The position numbers and the translations under genes are program-made. A stretch of 64,000 bases of DNA from assembly GCF_900240405.1 (NCBI RefSeq), contig NZ_OEQK01000009.1, forward strand, positions 62,001 through 126,000, read 5' to 3'. This DNA comes from Salirhabdus sp. Marseille-P4669. GTDB lineage: Bacteria > Bacillota > Bacilli > Bacillales > Alkalibacillaceae. Below the pieces are notes generated by a model. The model was not told the origin of the DNA, did not search any database, and saw nothing but the letters and a program-made list of their open reading frames with translations. Below are positions 35,251 through 47,530 of this stretch, one piece after another (position 1 is the first letter of the stretch; each line of letters begins with the position of its first letter).

Positions 35251-35859
35251 ATGGTAGAAATACAACAAATATTGCAGGTTATCAAGCTTGGTGAGAGGCT
35301 AAAAAAAGAACTTCGTCATAGTTGGTTATCAAATGGGAGAGCGGAAAGTGTAGCAGAGCACACATGGAGAGTATCATTGATGGCGATTTTAGTTGAAAAA
35401 TACTTAGATAAATCCCTTAACATGGAGAAGCTATTAAAAATGATTACCATTCATGATTTAATAGAGGCAAAAGTAGGAGATGTTCCAGCCTTCGATACGT
35501 TGTATGACAGTACTGTAAAGAATGCAAAACAACAAAGAGAAATGCAGGCCATAACAGAAATTAGAGATATGCTTCCAGACCCGTTAGGAAATGAAATCTA
35601 TCGTGTTTGGATGGAGTTTGAAGAAAAATCATCCTATGAAGCTAAGGTTGCCAATGCATTGGATAAGCTTGAAGCACAAATTCAGCATAATGAAGCAGAT
35701 TTTTCAACATGGATTGAAATTGAAAAAGAAATGACATTTCGGCTAGGGGTCCATACCGCTTTTGATTCCTTTCTGACAAAGCTAAAAAATGAGATTGAAA
35801 AGGAAGGGGCGGAAAAGCTAGAGCGAGCTGGAGTTGATATTTCTGTTTATACAAAGTAA
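35251..35859 (+). CDS. HD-domain phosphohydrolase (YfbR/HDDC2-like)
   Basis: This 202-residue protein has the HD metal-binding pattern: RHSWLSNGRAESVAEHTWRV (first His residues), then TIHDLIEAKVGDVP (HD pair), and later NALDKLEAQIQHNE (Asp). The family includes 5-prime deoxynucleotidases such as YfbR and HDDC2. The ATG at 35251 is preferred because TTGGAGGG precedes it; a TTG start at 35227 lies before that site. Monocistronic, upstream of the TPP riboswitch. Confidence 0.85.
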   Translation: MVEIQQILQVIKLGERLKKELRHSWLSNGRAESVAEHTWRVSLMAILVEKYLDKSLNMEKLLKMITIHDLIEAKVGDVPAFDTLYDSTVKNAKQQREMQAITEIRDMLPDPLGNEIYRVWMEFEEKSSYEAKVANALDKLEAQIQHNEADFSTWIEIEKEMTFRLGVHTAFDSFLTKLKNEIEKEGAEKLERAGVDISVYTK

Positions 35860-35866
35860 GCCAAGG

Positions 35867-35895
35867 TTGTCATAATTTTTCATTCGTAGTATAGT
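35867..35895 (+). promoter_or_regulatory. Promoter of the TPP riboswitch-thiT unit
   Basis: TTGTCA (35867-35872), 17 bases, TATAGT (35890-35895). Confidence 0.75.
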
Positions 35896-35924
35896 ATGGT
35901 TATAAAAGTGAATACGTTTTATTG

Positions 35925-36013
35925 CCACAAAGGGGAGCCAAATGGCTGAGATTGAACAATGGAGTTCTTGACCCTTTGAACCTGTTAAGTTAGCACTTGC
36001 GTAGGGATTGTGG
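35925..36013 (+). ncRNA. TPP riboswitch (thi box)
   Basis: The element starts CCACAAAGGGGAGCC and contains GGCTGAGA, GACCCTTTGAACCTG and ACTTGCGTAGGGA. Its outer CCACAA/TTGTGG pair closes the helix. Thiamine pyrophosphate binding should favour the downstream terminator. Confidence 0.96.
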
Positions 36014-36040
36014 TGTAAAGGACAATTTTGCATGTAATAT

Positions 36041-36085
36041 AAAGCAAAGTATAGCGCGTCCTTGCGCCATACTTTGCTTTTTTTA
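36041..36085 (+). terminator. Riboswitch-controlled terminator before thiT
   Basis: A 17-base arm starting AAAGCAAAGTATAGCGC pairs with GCGCCATACTTTGCTTT (one mismatch) and runs into a T-tract. Confidence 0.95.
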
Positions 36086-36107
36086 TTTTTATAGGGGAGG
36101 TATTATG

Positions 36108-36704
36108 ATGAATAATCAATCAAAGGTTTTATTTTTAGTAGAGGTTGCTATTTTTTCTGCACTTGCTATGTTATTAGACTTATTATCTGGATTTTTAACA
36201 GGAAGATTTTGGCCAAATGGAGGATCTGTATCGATTGCTATGGTGCCGGTAATGATCATGGCATTTCGCTGGGGGCTAAAAGGGGGACTTTTAACCGGCT
36301 TTTTATTCGGTGCTTTGCAAGTCATACTAGGTACGGCTTACATGGTTCACTTTATACAAGTTTTTGTAGAATATTTTCTCGCATTTACCGTTGTAGGTCT
36401 TGCAGGTATAGTTGCAGCCCAAGTTCGGAGTGGTCTTGCTGAAAGGAATGGGAAGAAGTGGGTTTCATATATTATTATCGGAACCATAATTGGTAGCTTC
36501 TTCCGATTTATTGTTCACTATATAGCAGGCATTGTCTTTTGGGCATCAACCGCGCCTTCAGGTGTTCCAGTAGCATGGTTCTCCTTTACGTACAACGGCG
36601 CTTATATGTTGATCTCTTGTATTATTTGTGCAGCATTGTTATTGCTTCTCATGCCGGCTTTACCAAAAAAGTACTCTGCTCACGCTCAAGTAAAAGCAAT
36701 CTGA
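36108..36704 (+). CDS. thiT: Energy-coupling-factor thiamine transporter S component ThiT
   Basis: About 198 residues with six hydrophobic segments. It is the YuaJ/ThiT substrate-binding unit that works with the shared EcfAA'T module. Recognisable segments are FSALAMLLDLLSGFLTGRFW and the substrate-site region FIQVFVEYFLAFTVVGLAG. The TPP riboswitch upstream independently supports thiamine transport. Two adjacent ATGs at 36105 and 36108 follow GGGGAGG; the second has normal spacing. Confidence 0.95.
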   Translation: MNNQSKVLFLVEVAIFSALAMLLDLLSGFLTGRFWPNGGSVSIAMVPVMIMAFRWGLKGGLLTGFLFGALQVILGTAYMVHFIQVFVEYFLAFTVVGLAGIVAAQVRSGLAERNGKKWVSYIIIGTIIGSFFRFIVHYIAGIVFWASTAPSGVPVAWFSFTYNGAYMLISCIICAALLLLLMPALPKKYSAHAQVKAI

Positions 36705-36746
36705 CTTGAGGTTCCATGTTGTGGCGAAACAAACATTCACTTTAGG

Positions 36747-36779
36747 AAAAAGAATCCCTGAAAATGGGATTCTTTTTTA
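36747..36779 (+). terminator. Terminator after thiT
   Basis: AAAAAGAATCCC/GGGATTCTTTTTT with a 7-base loop. Confidence 0.92.
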
Positions 36780-36958
36780 TATGGATGTAGAAAATCCTAA
36801 ATTGTTAAACCTTAAGTAAAGTAAGTCTCGTGTGCTTGAACTTTTTTATTAGAAATGAACGACTTCTCAGTCTGGTATAAGCTTGTCACTGTTTTAAAAA
36901 TGTGCTTTTGGCCCTATTTTAGTGGCGTCCTATTCATATCAATAATGTAAGCGTTTCC

Positions 36959-36993
36959 TAAAAATCTGATATATCAAAATTATCAGATTTTTT
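36959..36993. other. Hairpin upstream of the ilvE promoter
   Basis: AAATCTGAT/ATCAGATTT with a T-run at 36988-36993. It could stop read-through from the thiT side into the ilv promoter region. It partly overlaps a candidate CodY site. Confidence 0.55.
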
Positions 36994-37000
36994 GAAAATA
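36986..37000. promoter_or_regulatory. Candidate CodY box upstream of the ilvE promoter
   Basis: GATTTTTTGAAAATA matches the CodY consensus AATTTTCWGAAAATT at 12 of 15 positions and ends five bases before the -35 box. Confidence 0.5.
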
Positions 37001-37004
37001 ACTG

Positions 37005-37033
37005 TTGACCTTCTCTTGAAATGGCGTTATGAT
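37005..37033 (+). promoter_or_regulatory. Promoter of the ilv-leu operon
   Basis: TTGACC (37005-37010), 17-base spacer, TATGAT (37028-37033). This leaves a leader of about 180 bases before ilvE. Confidence 0.8.
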
Positions 37034-37050
37034 TATCGACAATAATTAAA

Positions 37051-37065
37051 AATAGTTAGAAAATT
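37051..37065. promoter_or_regulatory. Candidate CodY box just after the transcription start
   Basis: AATAGTTAGAAAATT matches the 15-base CodY consensus at 12 positions. It lies roughly 11-25 bases after the expected start of transcription, where a bound repressor blocks RNA polymerase. Confidence 0.5.
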
Positions 37066-37221
37066 CTTATCTATCAAAACCTTAATAAGCCCGATTGTTC
37101 CTTACTTCAAATTGAAGAGTAACAAAGGGTTTTCCTTTTACCCTAATATTTTAGTGATTTAATGTTTTTAAGCTTTAAAACGTTAAATATAAATTAATGA
37201 GAGATAGAGAGGAGTGTACGC

Positions 37222-38121
37222 ATGGGTGAACAATGGATTTTCTCTAGTGGTGAATATGTAAGGAAAGAGGACGCCGTTGTATCTGTTTATGATCATGGTT
37301 TCTTGTATGGAGATGGGGTGTTTGAAGGTATTCGTGTTTACAGTGGGAATGTGTTTCGCTTAGATAGCCACTTAAAGCGACTGTACGAGTCAGCTCAATC
37401 GATTATGTTAAATATCCCATATTCCAAGGAGGAGCTAGAAGAAATTATTGTAAATACTGTTCGAAAAAATGGCTTAGATAATGCCTATATTCGAGTAGTA
37501 GTTTCCAGGGGAGTAGGAAATCTTGGATTAGACCCATCGTTCTGCTCTAGCCCTCGAGTAATTGTCATTGCCGAGGCACTAGCAATTTATCCAAAATCAG
37601 CATATGAAAATGGACTAAAGCTCGTTTCGGTTGCAAGTAGAAGGAATCGCCCGGATGTTCTTAGTCCTCAAGTAAAATCCTTAAATTATTTAAATAATAT
37701 ATTGGTTAAATTAGAGGCGAATCAAGCAGATGCAGATGAAGCACTGATGTTAAATGATCAAGGCTATGTTACAGAAGGTTCAGCCGACAATATTTTCATC
37801 GTAAAAAACGGCGTTATTTATACTCCTCCTGTATATCTTGGGGCATTAGAAGGTATTACGAGGAACGCTATTATTGATTTAGCAAAAGCGAATGGCTACG
37901 AAATTCAAGAAACACCATTCACTAGACATGACGTATATGTAGCGGATGAAGTATTTCTAACAGGTACCGCAGCCGAAGTGATTGCAGTGGTGGAGGTCGA
38001 CAGTAGAAAGATAGGTGACGGCAAACCAGGTACTATTACGAACCACCTTTTAGAGGAGTTTCGAAAAATAGTTACAACAGATGGAGTCCAATGCTATCCA
38101 GAAGCCAAAGTTACATTGTAA
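37222..38121 (+). CDS. ilvE: Branched-chain amino acid aminotransferase
   Basis: This 299-residue class IV PLP aminotransferase carries out the last step of isoleucine, valine and leucine synthesis. Signatures include [18 protein letters not shown] and the PLP Lys region [18 protein letters not shown], then [14 protein letters not shown] and [11 protein letters not shown]. It is the first gene of the operon, 19 bases before ilvD, with AGAGAGGAGTG as ribosome binding site. Confidence 0.95.
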   Translation: MGEQWIFSSGEYVRKEDAVVSVYDHGFLYGDGVFEGIRVYSGNVFRLDSHLKRLYESAQSIMLNIPYSKEELEEIIVNTVRKNGLDNAYIRVVVSRGVGNLGLDPSFCSSPRVIVIAEALAIYPKSAYENGLKLVSVASRRNRPDVLSPQVKSLNYLNNILVKLEANQADADEALMLNDQGYVTEGSADNIFIVKNGVIYTPPVYLGALEGITRNAIIDLAKANGYEIQETPFTRHDVYVADEVFLTGTAAEVIAVVEVDSRKIGDGKPGTITNHLLEEFRKIVTTDGVQCYPEAKVTL

Positions 38122-38140
38122 AGGAAGTAGGAGGAATAAA

Positions 38141-39808
38141 ATGCGAAGTGACATGATAAAGAAAGGAATTGATCGCGCGCCACATCGGAGTTTGTTGCAT
38201 GCTACGGGTGTGAAAACAAGTGATTTAGGTAAACCATTTATTGGAGTATGTAATTCCTATATTGATATTATTCCAGGTCATAAGCATCTTAATAAGTTTG
38301 CAGAAGTTGTAAAAGAGGCCATTCGAGAAGCTGGAGGAATCCCTTTCGAGTTTAATACGATTGGCGTAGATGATGGAATTGCGATGGGACATATTGGGAT
38401 GAGGTATTCCTTACCAAGCCGTGAAATCATTGTAGACAGTGCGGAAACAGTAATCAATGCCCATTGGTTTGATGGAGTTTTTTATATCCCAAACTGTGAC
38501 AAAATTACGCCTGGTATGCTAATGGCTGCAGCAAGAACAAATGTCCCTTCTGTTTTTGTTTCTGGTGGCCCTATGGAAGCAGGTAGGTCTCCTGAAGGTA
38601 AAAGTCTATCACTAGTTTCTGTATTTGAAGGCGTTGGAGCATATAACTCGGGTAAAATGTCCGAACAAGAATTAGTCCAACTCGAAACCTTAGCTTGCCC
38701 AACCTGTGGCTCATGTTCTGGGATGTTCACAGCGAACTCGATGAACTGCTTGACCGAAATGCTTGGCTTAACGGTACCAGGTAACGGCACAATCGTTGCA
38801 ACATCCGAGGATCGTTATGAACTGGTACGCCAAGCTGCCAAGCATTTAATGAATATCGTGGAGAAAGACATTCGTCCACGTGACATTTTGACAAAAGAAG
38901 CATTTGATGATGCATTTGCTTTAGATATGGCAATGGGAGGTTCAACCAATACGGTTTTACACATGTTGGCAATCGCACATGAAGCAGGAGTGGAATATGA
39001 GTTAAAAGATATAAATGAAATAGCTAAAAAGGTTCCATATTTATCAAAAATCAGTCCAGCTTCTGACTACTCCATGCAAGATGTACATGAAGCTGGTGGG
39101 GTTAGTGCTATTATTAAGGAACTTTGTAAAATTGATGGCTTACTCCATAAAGATCGTATAACCATAACAGGGAAATCGCTCTTTGAAAATGTGCAAGATG
39201 CTGAAATATTAAATGATGATGTTATCCGAAGGCTAGATAATCCTTATAGTCCTGTAGGTGGTTTGTCTATCCTTTATGGAAATCTAGCACCAGATGGAAG
39301 TGTCATTAAGGTAGGTGCAGTTGATCCTTCCATTAAAGTGTTCCGAGGTGAGGCGATTGTATTTGAATCCCAAGAGGAAGCACAAAAAGGAATTGATGAT
39401 GGAACGGTAAAAGCGGGCCATGTCGTTGTGATTCGCTATGAAGGGCCAAAAGGTGGACCTGGAATGCCAGAGATGCTAGCTCCAACTGCTTCTATTACTG
39501 GAAGAGGACTAGGAAAAGATGTCGCCCTAATTACAGATGGTAGATTTTCAGGCGCAACTCGAGGTATCTCGGTAGGACATATTTCACCAGAGGCTGCAGA
39601 AGGAGGACCAATCGGGTTAGTAGAGAATGGCGATTTAATCATTATTGACTTAGAAGATCGTTCCATTGAATTAGTCGTCGATGAAGAGATACTAGAGGAA
39701 CGAAAGAAAAAGTGGATTAAACCAGAGCCCAAAATTAAAACTGGTTATCTAGCGAAATATTCAAAGCTTGTAACCTCCGCTAATACTGGTGGAGTAATGA
39801 AAATTTAA
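38141..39808 (+). CDS. ilvD: Dihydroxy-acid dehydratase
   Basis: This 555-residue Fe-S lyase dehydrates 2,3-dihydroxy acids to 2-oxo acids in isoleucine and valine synthesis. Cluster-ligand motifs are present: [25 protein letters not shown] and [20 protein letters not shown]. The start at 38141 follows AGTAGGAGG; upstream in-frame residues belong to the overlapping end of ilvE. A T-box leader, not the next gene, follows its stop codon. Confidence 0.97.
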   Translation: MRSDMIKKGIDRAPHRSLLHATGVKTSDLGKPFIGVCNSYIDIIPGHKHLNKFAEVVKEAIREAGGIPFEFNTIGVDDGIAMGHIGMRYSLPSREIIVDSAETVINAHWFDGVFYIPNCDKITPGMLMAAARTNVPSVFVSGGPMEAGRSPEGKSLSLVSVFEGVGAYNSGKMSEQELVQLETLACPTCGSCSGMFTANSMNCLTEMLGLTVPGNGTIVATSEDRYELVRQAAKHLMNIVEKDIRPRDILTKEAFDDAFALDMAMGGSTNTVLHMLAIAHEAGVEYELKDINEIAKKVPYLSKISPASDYSMQDVHEAGGVSAIIKELCKIDGLLHKDRITITGKSLFENVQDAEILNDDVIRRLDNPYSPVGGLSILYGNLAPDGSVIKVGAVDPSIKVFRGEAIVFESQEEAQKGIDDGTVKAGHVVVIRYEGPKGGPGMPEMLAPTASITGRGLGKDVALITDGRFSGATRGISVGHISPEAAEGGPIGLVENGDLIIIDLEDRSIELVVDEEILEERKKKWIKPEPKIKTGYLAKYSKLVTSANTGGVMKI

Positions 39809-40009
39809 TAGAAAAAAACGATGACGGGAAAAAAGGAATAAGATCAAGTGTATGGACCAGAGAGCCGGGGTTGCTGGAAGCCCGGTCATACACCTTATTC
39901 TGAATCTCATCCCCGAGTGTTAAGCTGAAAGGGGTGTTCCTAGTAAGCTTAACCAGGTGCATTTTACACACCTGTTATCAAAAGAGGCATATATCTTTTG
40001 AATTCTTAA

Positions 40010-40127
40010 AGCAAGGCGCTTTTGCTTTTCATGTCTAGCTACAGCGCCTAGACCCTCGGGACATAAGACGACCCCCTACGTGGCAAAGCCCGCCACTGCG
40101 GGTCCCGTCTTATGCCTGTCGGGTCTG
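40010..40127 (+). repeat. 118-bp foldback repeat, copy 1
   Basis: The unit begins AGCAAGGCGCTTTTGCTTTTC and contains nested inverted arms: AGCGCCT with AAGGCGC, AGACCC with GGGTCT, and CATAAGACG with CGTCTTATG. It is G+C-rich against an A+T-rich background. From memory it belongs to the abundant Bacillaceae intergenic repeats that read GTCTAGCTACAGCGCCTAG. It has no open frame. Confidence 0.9.
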
Positions 40128-40245
40128 AGCAAGGCGCTTTTGCTTTTCGTGTCTAGCTACAGCGCCTAGACCCTCGGGACATAAGACGACCCCCTACGTG
40201 GCAAAGCCCGCCACTGCGGGTCCCGTCTTATGCCTGTCGGGTCTG
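40128..40245 (+). repeat. 118-bp foldback repeat, copy 2
   Basis: Direct tandem copy of the preceding unit, the only difference noticed being an A to G change in TTTTC(A/G)TGTCTAG. Near identity implies a recent duplication. A partial third copy, 27 bases, continues to 40272. Confidence 0.92.
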
Positions 40246-40464
40246 AGCAAGGCGCTTTTGCTTTTCGTTTTCAATTTGCCTCGTGAGATAGTATCTGTAA
40301 GGATGCTGTGAACTAGGGTGGTACCGTGAAAAGCATAAGACCTTTTCTCCCCTTATATTCTGCCAATGTGCGGTTTTATAGGAGAGATGGGTCTTTTTTT
40401 ATACCATCAAGCAGGAAAAATACAGCGCTATTGTTAGATTATAGCTGCGAGCTTAAGAAAAAGT

Positions 40465-40860
40465 GATGGGACTTGTTGAATTGTAACAGGAACTTGATGG
40501 AAAAATGGATGATTTAGTTGAATTGCAGCAGGAACTTGATGGAAAAGTGAATGAACTAGTTGAATTGCAGCAGGAACTCGGTGAAAAAGCTGATGATTTA
40601 GTTGAATTCCAACACAAACTCGGTGAAAAAGTGGATGAACTAGTTGAATTGCAGCAGGAACATGTCGAAAAAGCTGATGATTTAGTTGAATTACAGCAGG
40701 AACTTGATGGAAAAGTGGATGAACTAGTTGAATTCCAACACAAACTCGAAGAAAAGCTGATAATTTAGTTGAATTCCAGCACAAACTCGAAGAAAAGCTG
40801 ATAATTTAGTTGAATTCCAACACAAACTCAAAGAAAAAGCAGATGAACTAGTTGAATCCT
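40465..40860 (+). repeat. 42-bp minisatellite, about 9.5 units, with heptad coding potential
   Basis: Units of 42 bases have the consensus GATGATTTAGTTGAATTGCA followed by GCAGGAACTTGATGGAAAAGTG. In frame each gives 14 residues (D-(D/E)-LVEL-QQEL-x-(G/E)-K-V/A), two coiled-coil heptads. Unit starts are near 40465, 40508, 40550, 40592, 40634, 40676, 40718, 40759, 40800 and 40842. Unit 1 has an extra base and a TAA; two later units share the same one-base deletion. The longest frame is 40505-40768 (87 residues) with a poor ribosome binding site, so it is more likely a decayed repeat region than a gene. Confidence 0.85.
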
Positions 40861-40956
40861 AGGAATAAACAAAATGAATAAAACAATCTCACTCTTGAAA
40901 AAGCGAGTAAAGATGAGTTTCATAATAAAATTTAACTTCTTTAGGGAGGGAAAAAA

Positions 40957-42674
40957 TTGAGTGTAGAAGCAAAGATGGATGTTTGTCCTAGTAATGAACC
41001 TATGACAGGTGCGGATGTTCTTGTGAGAGCGCTAATAGAGGAGAATGTGGATACAATTTTTGGCTATCCAGGTGGTGCAGTCTTACCAATTTATGATGCC
41101 ATCTACAAAGTAGAGAAGGCCTTCGATCATATTTTAACGAGACATGAACAGGGTGCAATACATGCTGCGGAAGGTTATGCGAGAGTGACGGGAAAACCAG
41201 GGGTTGTTATTGCGACTTCGGGACCAGGAGCAACCAATTTAGTAACAGGTATTGCAGATGCAATGATTGATTCTTTGCCATTAGTCATTTTCACGGGCCA
41301 AGTAGCAAGAACGGTAATTGGAACGGACGCATTCCAAGAAGCAGATGTAATGGGAATTACCACACCGATAACGAAGCATAATTATCAGGTCCAATCGATA
41401 CGTGATCTGCCGAGAATTGTAAAGGAGGCATTTCATATTGCTTCTACAGGAAGAAAAGGACCGGTAGTGGTAGATATTCCAAAAGATATTTCTGCAAATT
41501 TAAGCGGAAAAGTATTCGATTCAAGCTTTGAGTTACCTGGTTACCAACCAACGACAAAGCCAAATCCATTACAAATTAAGAAGCTATCAGATTCCTTAGC
41601 TAAGGCAAAACGACCATTACTATTAGCGGGTGCTGGAGTTTTGCATAGTAGTGCATCTGAAGAACTAAAAACGTTTGCTCTAAAACATGCTTTACCTGTC
41701 ACAACGACATTACTAGGACTAGGTAGCTTTCCTGGAAATCACGAGCTTTCTTTAGGGATGGCAGGGATGCATGGAACTTACACAGCCAACATGGCGCTTT
41801 ATGAGTGTGACTTATTAATAAATATCGGAGCACGCTTTGATGACAGATTGACTGGTAATTTAAAGCATTTTGCACCGAACGCAGTGGTAGCACATGTAGA
41901 TATCGATCCAGCCGAGATTGGCAAAAACGTGGAGACTCACATCCCAATCGTAGCGGATGCGAAGGAGGCGTTAAAGCAACTTATTGCACAAACAGAACCC
42001 TCGCAAAATGATCACACCTGGATGGAAAAATTAGCAGACAATAAGCGACAATATCCACTTTGGTATAAAAACGCAGAAGAGAAAATTTCGCCACAAGTGT
42101 TAATTAAAGCCGTTCATCAAGTAACAAAAGGGCAGGCGATTATTACAACCGATGTTGGTCAGCATCAAATGTGGGCTGCGCAACATTACACCTTTGAAAA
42201 ACCAGATTGTTGGGTAACCTCAGGAGGACTTGGCACAATGGGGTTTGGATTCCCGGCTGCAATTGGCGCTCAGCTAGCAAAACCAGATGCAACAGTGGTA
42301 GCAATTGTAGGTGATGGGGGCTTTCAAATGACATTGCAAGAGCTCTCTATTTTACAAGAACGAAACTTACCGGTGAAAGTGATCATTGTAAATAATGAAG
42401 CGCTAGGGATGGTAAGACAATGGCAACAAACGTTTTATGAAGAAAGGTATTCCGAATCTTTACTACAGGTTCAACCTGATTTTGTAAAGTTAGCGGAAAG
42501 TTATTCGATTAAAGGAATGAGAGTAGACGACGAAGCAAGTCTACAGGGAGCGCTAGAGTACGCCTTTCGTTACGATGGTCCAGTTGTTATGGATTGTAGA
42601 GTGGTAGCTTTAGAAAATGTATATCCGATGATTGCTCCAGGTAAAGGCCTACATGAAATGATAGGGGTGAAACC

Positions 42675-42678
<4 letters not shown>
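40957..42678 (+). CDS. ilvB: Acetolactate synthase large subunit
   Basis: This 573-residue ThDP- and FAD-dependent enzyme makes acetolactate or acetohydroxybutyrate. Motifs: [38 protein letters not shown] (catalytic Glu region), DVGQHQMW, and the ThDP motif [14 protein letters not shown]. The start is TTG at 40957 after TTAGGGAGGG. It lies about 560 bases downstream of the T-box terminator because of the minisatellite. Overlaps ilvN by four bases. Confidence 0.97.
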
Positions 42679-45785
<3,107 letters not shown>

Positions 45786-45821
45786 TTAAACAACTATGAG
45801 GAAAGAAGGAGGCTATTTTCA

Positions 45822-46928
45822 ATGAAAAAGCATATCGTTTTGCTGCCTGGTGACGGAATTGGTCCAGAAGTGATTCACTCAGCTAAAAAAGTATTAGAAG
45901 TGATTGCGGAACAATATGAACACCAATTTTGCTTTAGCTCTCACGATATTGGTGGAGTTGCAATTGATCGTCATGGTTCACCATTACCGGATGAAACGGT
46001 GAAGGCTTGTGAAAAAGCAGATGCGATTCTGCTTGGGGCTGTAGGTGGTCCAAAATGGGATCAGCTTCCTTCTCAGCTTAGACCGGAAAAAGGCTTGTTA
46101 GGTATTCGAAAAAAACTTGGCTTATTTGCAAATCTTCGGCCAGTAAAAGGATACCCCAACGTTATGTCAGCTTCTCCATTAAAAGATCATGTTGTGGCTG
46201 GTAGTGATTTATTAATAGTTCGGGAGCTAACTGGTGGACTGTATTTTGGGCAACCAAGTGAAAGAAGGGATAACGGTCAAACAGTAGTAGATACCCTTCA
46301 ATATTCTAGATCAGAAATTGAAAGAATTGTAGAAAAAGCTTTTCAAAGTGCAAGATTACGGAGAAAGCACTTAACCTCTGTGGATAAAGCAAATGTACTA
46401 GAGTCTAGTAAGCTTTGGCGAGAAGTGGTAGAAGAGAAGAAGGTGGATTATCCGGATGTCGTACTTGAGCATATGCTTGTAGATGCAGCTGCAATGAAAT
46501 TGATTACCAATCCAAGCCATTTCGATGTAATTGTCACAGAAAATATGTTTGGTGACATTTTAAGTGATGAGGCTTCTGTATTAACAGGCTCTTTAGGTAT
46601 GCTTCCATCAGCAAGTCTTCGCAGTGACGGAGTCGGCCTGTATGAACCAGTTCATGGCTCGGCGCCAGATATAGCCGGAAAAGGCATTGCAAACCCAATC
46701 GCTACGATACTATCAGCTGCATTAATGCTACGTCACTCTTTCGGGCTTGAAGAAGAAGCATATGCAATTGAGAAAGCTGTCCAAGAGGTATTAAAAGATG
46801 GTTACCATACTGCTGACTTACACGTGGAAAATGGTAAGCAGGTTCGTACTAAAGAGATCACACATCATGTAATGGATTGCTTGTCACCGCAAAGTGCAAC
46901 AAATAGTATTATGAGTTGCTATGCATAA
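45822..46928 (+). CDS. leuB: 3-isopropylmalate dehydrogenase
   Basis: This 368-residue NAD-dependent decarboxylating dehydrogenase has [12 protein letters not shown] at the N-terminus. The signature [26 protein letters not shown] appears in parts near residue 245, and [21 protein letters not shown] follows. It lies 36 bases after leuA. The next gene, leuC, is unusually far away (about 600 bases). Confidence 0.97.
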   Translation: MKKHIVLLPGDGIGPEVIHSAKKVLEVIAEQYEHQFCFSSHDIGGVAIDRHGSPLPDETVKACEKADAILLGAVGGPKWDQLPSQLRPEKGLLGIRKKLGLFANLRPVKGYPNVMSASPLKDHVVAGSDLLIVRELTGGLYFGQPSERRDNGQTVVDTLQYSRSEIERIVEKAFQSARLRRKHLTSVDKANVLESSKLWREVVEEKKVDYPDVVLEHMLVDAAAMKLITNPSHFDVIVTENMFGDILSDEASVLTGSLGMLPSASLRSDGVGLYEPVHGSAPDIAGKGIANPIATILSAALMLRHSFGLEEEAYAIEKAVQEVLKDGYHTADLHVENGKQVRTKEITHHVMDCLSPQSATNSIMSCYA

Positions 46929-46966
46929 AGGGATTCGTTACTTTAGTTTGCTGAAGGATTAAGTTG

Positions 46967-47300
46967 GCGAGAATTGAGGTTTAATAGACGAGTATTTTAT
47001 TTCAGATGACGAGTATTTTGGTAATGAAGACGCGTAATTTTATTTGGAGAATTTTTAGAAGAGTAAGTGTTGATAAGTGACGAGTATTTTCTTAGGAATG
47101 ACGAGTAATTGATGTCTTTTCACGAGTAAGAATGCAGCTAACGAGTATTTTAATAAAATTGACGAGTATTTTATCCACTTCGAAGAATAAAACGTGCGGT
47201 TAGACGCGTATATGGAATTCAGACGAATAAAAGTTCAAAACAGAATAGTAAATTCTATACTTTGGCGAATAAAGCTTGCAGATAAGCGAGGATTTGAGAA
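46967..47300 (+). repeat. Array of about 16 degenerate 21-bp repeats between leuB and leuC (array B)
   Basis: The core GACGAGTATTTT recurs with G positions at 46967, 46987, 47008, 47029, about 47058, 47079, 47100, 47121, 47140, 47161, 47182, 47203, 47222, 47243, 47265 and 47286. Steps are 19-22 bases except one of 29. Core, orientation and period match array A at 10362-10692. Sequences between cores differ. No frame runs through it. Confidence 0.85.
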
Positions 47301-47398
47301 GAAGGAGAAAAATTCATAAAAAACACCATATAAAAAGCAAATTCTAAATAAATAAAGGAATAGGGGCGAACCAAAAGCCTTGCTTTCTAACAAATGGT

Positions 47399-47432
47399 AG
47401 TCCTGAATCTATTAAAATCTATTATTAGGACT
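47399..47432. other. Inverted repeat after array B
   Basis: AGTCCTGAAT pairs imperfectly with ATTAGGACT across a 15-base loop. No T-run follows, so it is not an obvious terminator. The rest of 47301-47470 holds nothing recognisable. Confidence 0.4.
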
Positions 47433-47475
47433 TGGCAACAAGCTAGCTATCTAAATTTGTACCTTTCAAAATATA

Positions 47476-47512
47476 AGAAAAGCGAGTGCCACCGTTAAAG
47501 GTGAGCTTTTCT
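47476..47512 (+). other. Two-step hairpin immediately before the leuC ribosome binding site
   Basis: AGAAAAGC/GCTTTTCT forms the outer stem and CACC/GGTG the inner stem around GTTAAA. The hairpin ends one base before AAAAAGGAG of leuC. It could protect or mark a processed mRNA end, or pause polymerase. Confidence 0.55.
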
Positions 47513-47530
47513 AAAAAGGAGTTGATATAG

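Larger units (their letters stand above)
39812..40400 (+). ncRNA. Leucine T-box leader interrupted by tandem 118-bp repeats
   Basis: Stem I (39815-39960) contains the apical AGAGAGCCGGGGTTGCTGGA region and a specifier loop with CTC (Leu) at 39906-39908. The conserved T-box AACTAGGGTGGTACCGTG is at 40311-40328. A terminator (AGACC...CTCC against GGAG...GGTCT, then T-run) ends at 40400. Between them, two copies of a 118-bp repeat plus a partial third (40010-40272) sit between GAGGCA (39984-39989) and TGCCTC (40277-40282), inside what looks like a peripheral stem loop. No good promoter was seen before it, so it probably acts inside the ilvE-ilvD transcript. If the codon must follow GAA directly the triplet would be TCT, so the specifier is not beyond doubt. 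Confidence 0.88.

Noticed and set aside
40010..40272. Insertion sequence or MITE with a transposase
   Set aside because: The 118-bp units have no open frame and no target-site duplication could be recognised; they are better described as foldback intergenic repeats.
40434..40784. 116- and 96-codon minus-strand frames with repeated Cys/His/Pro patterns
   Set aside because: These are antisense readings of the 42-bp minisatellite; open only because of its period and composition.
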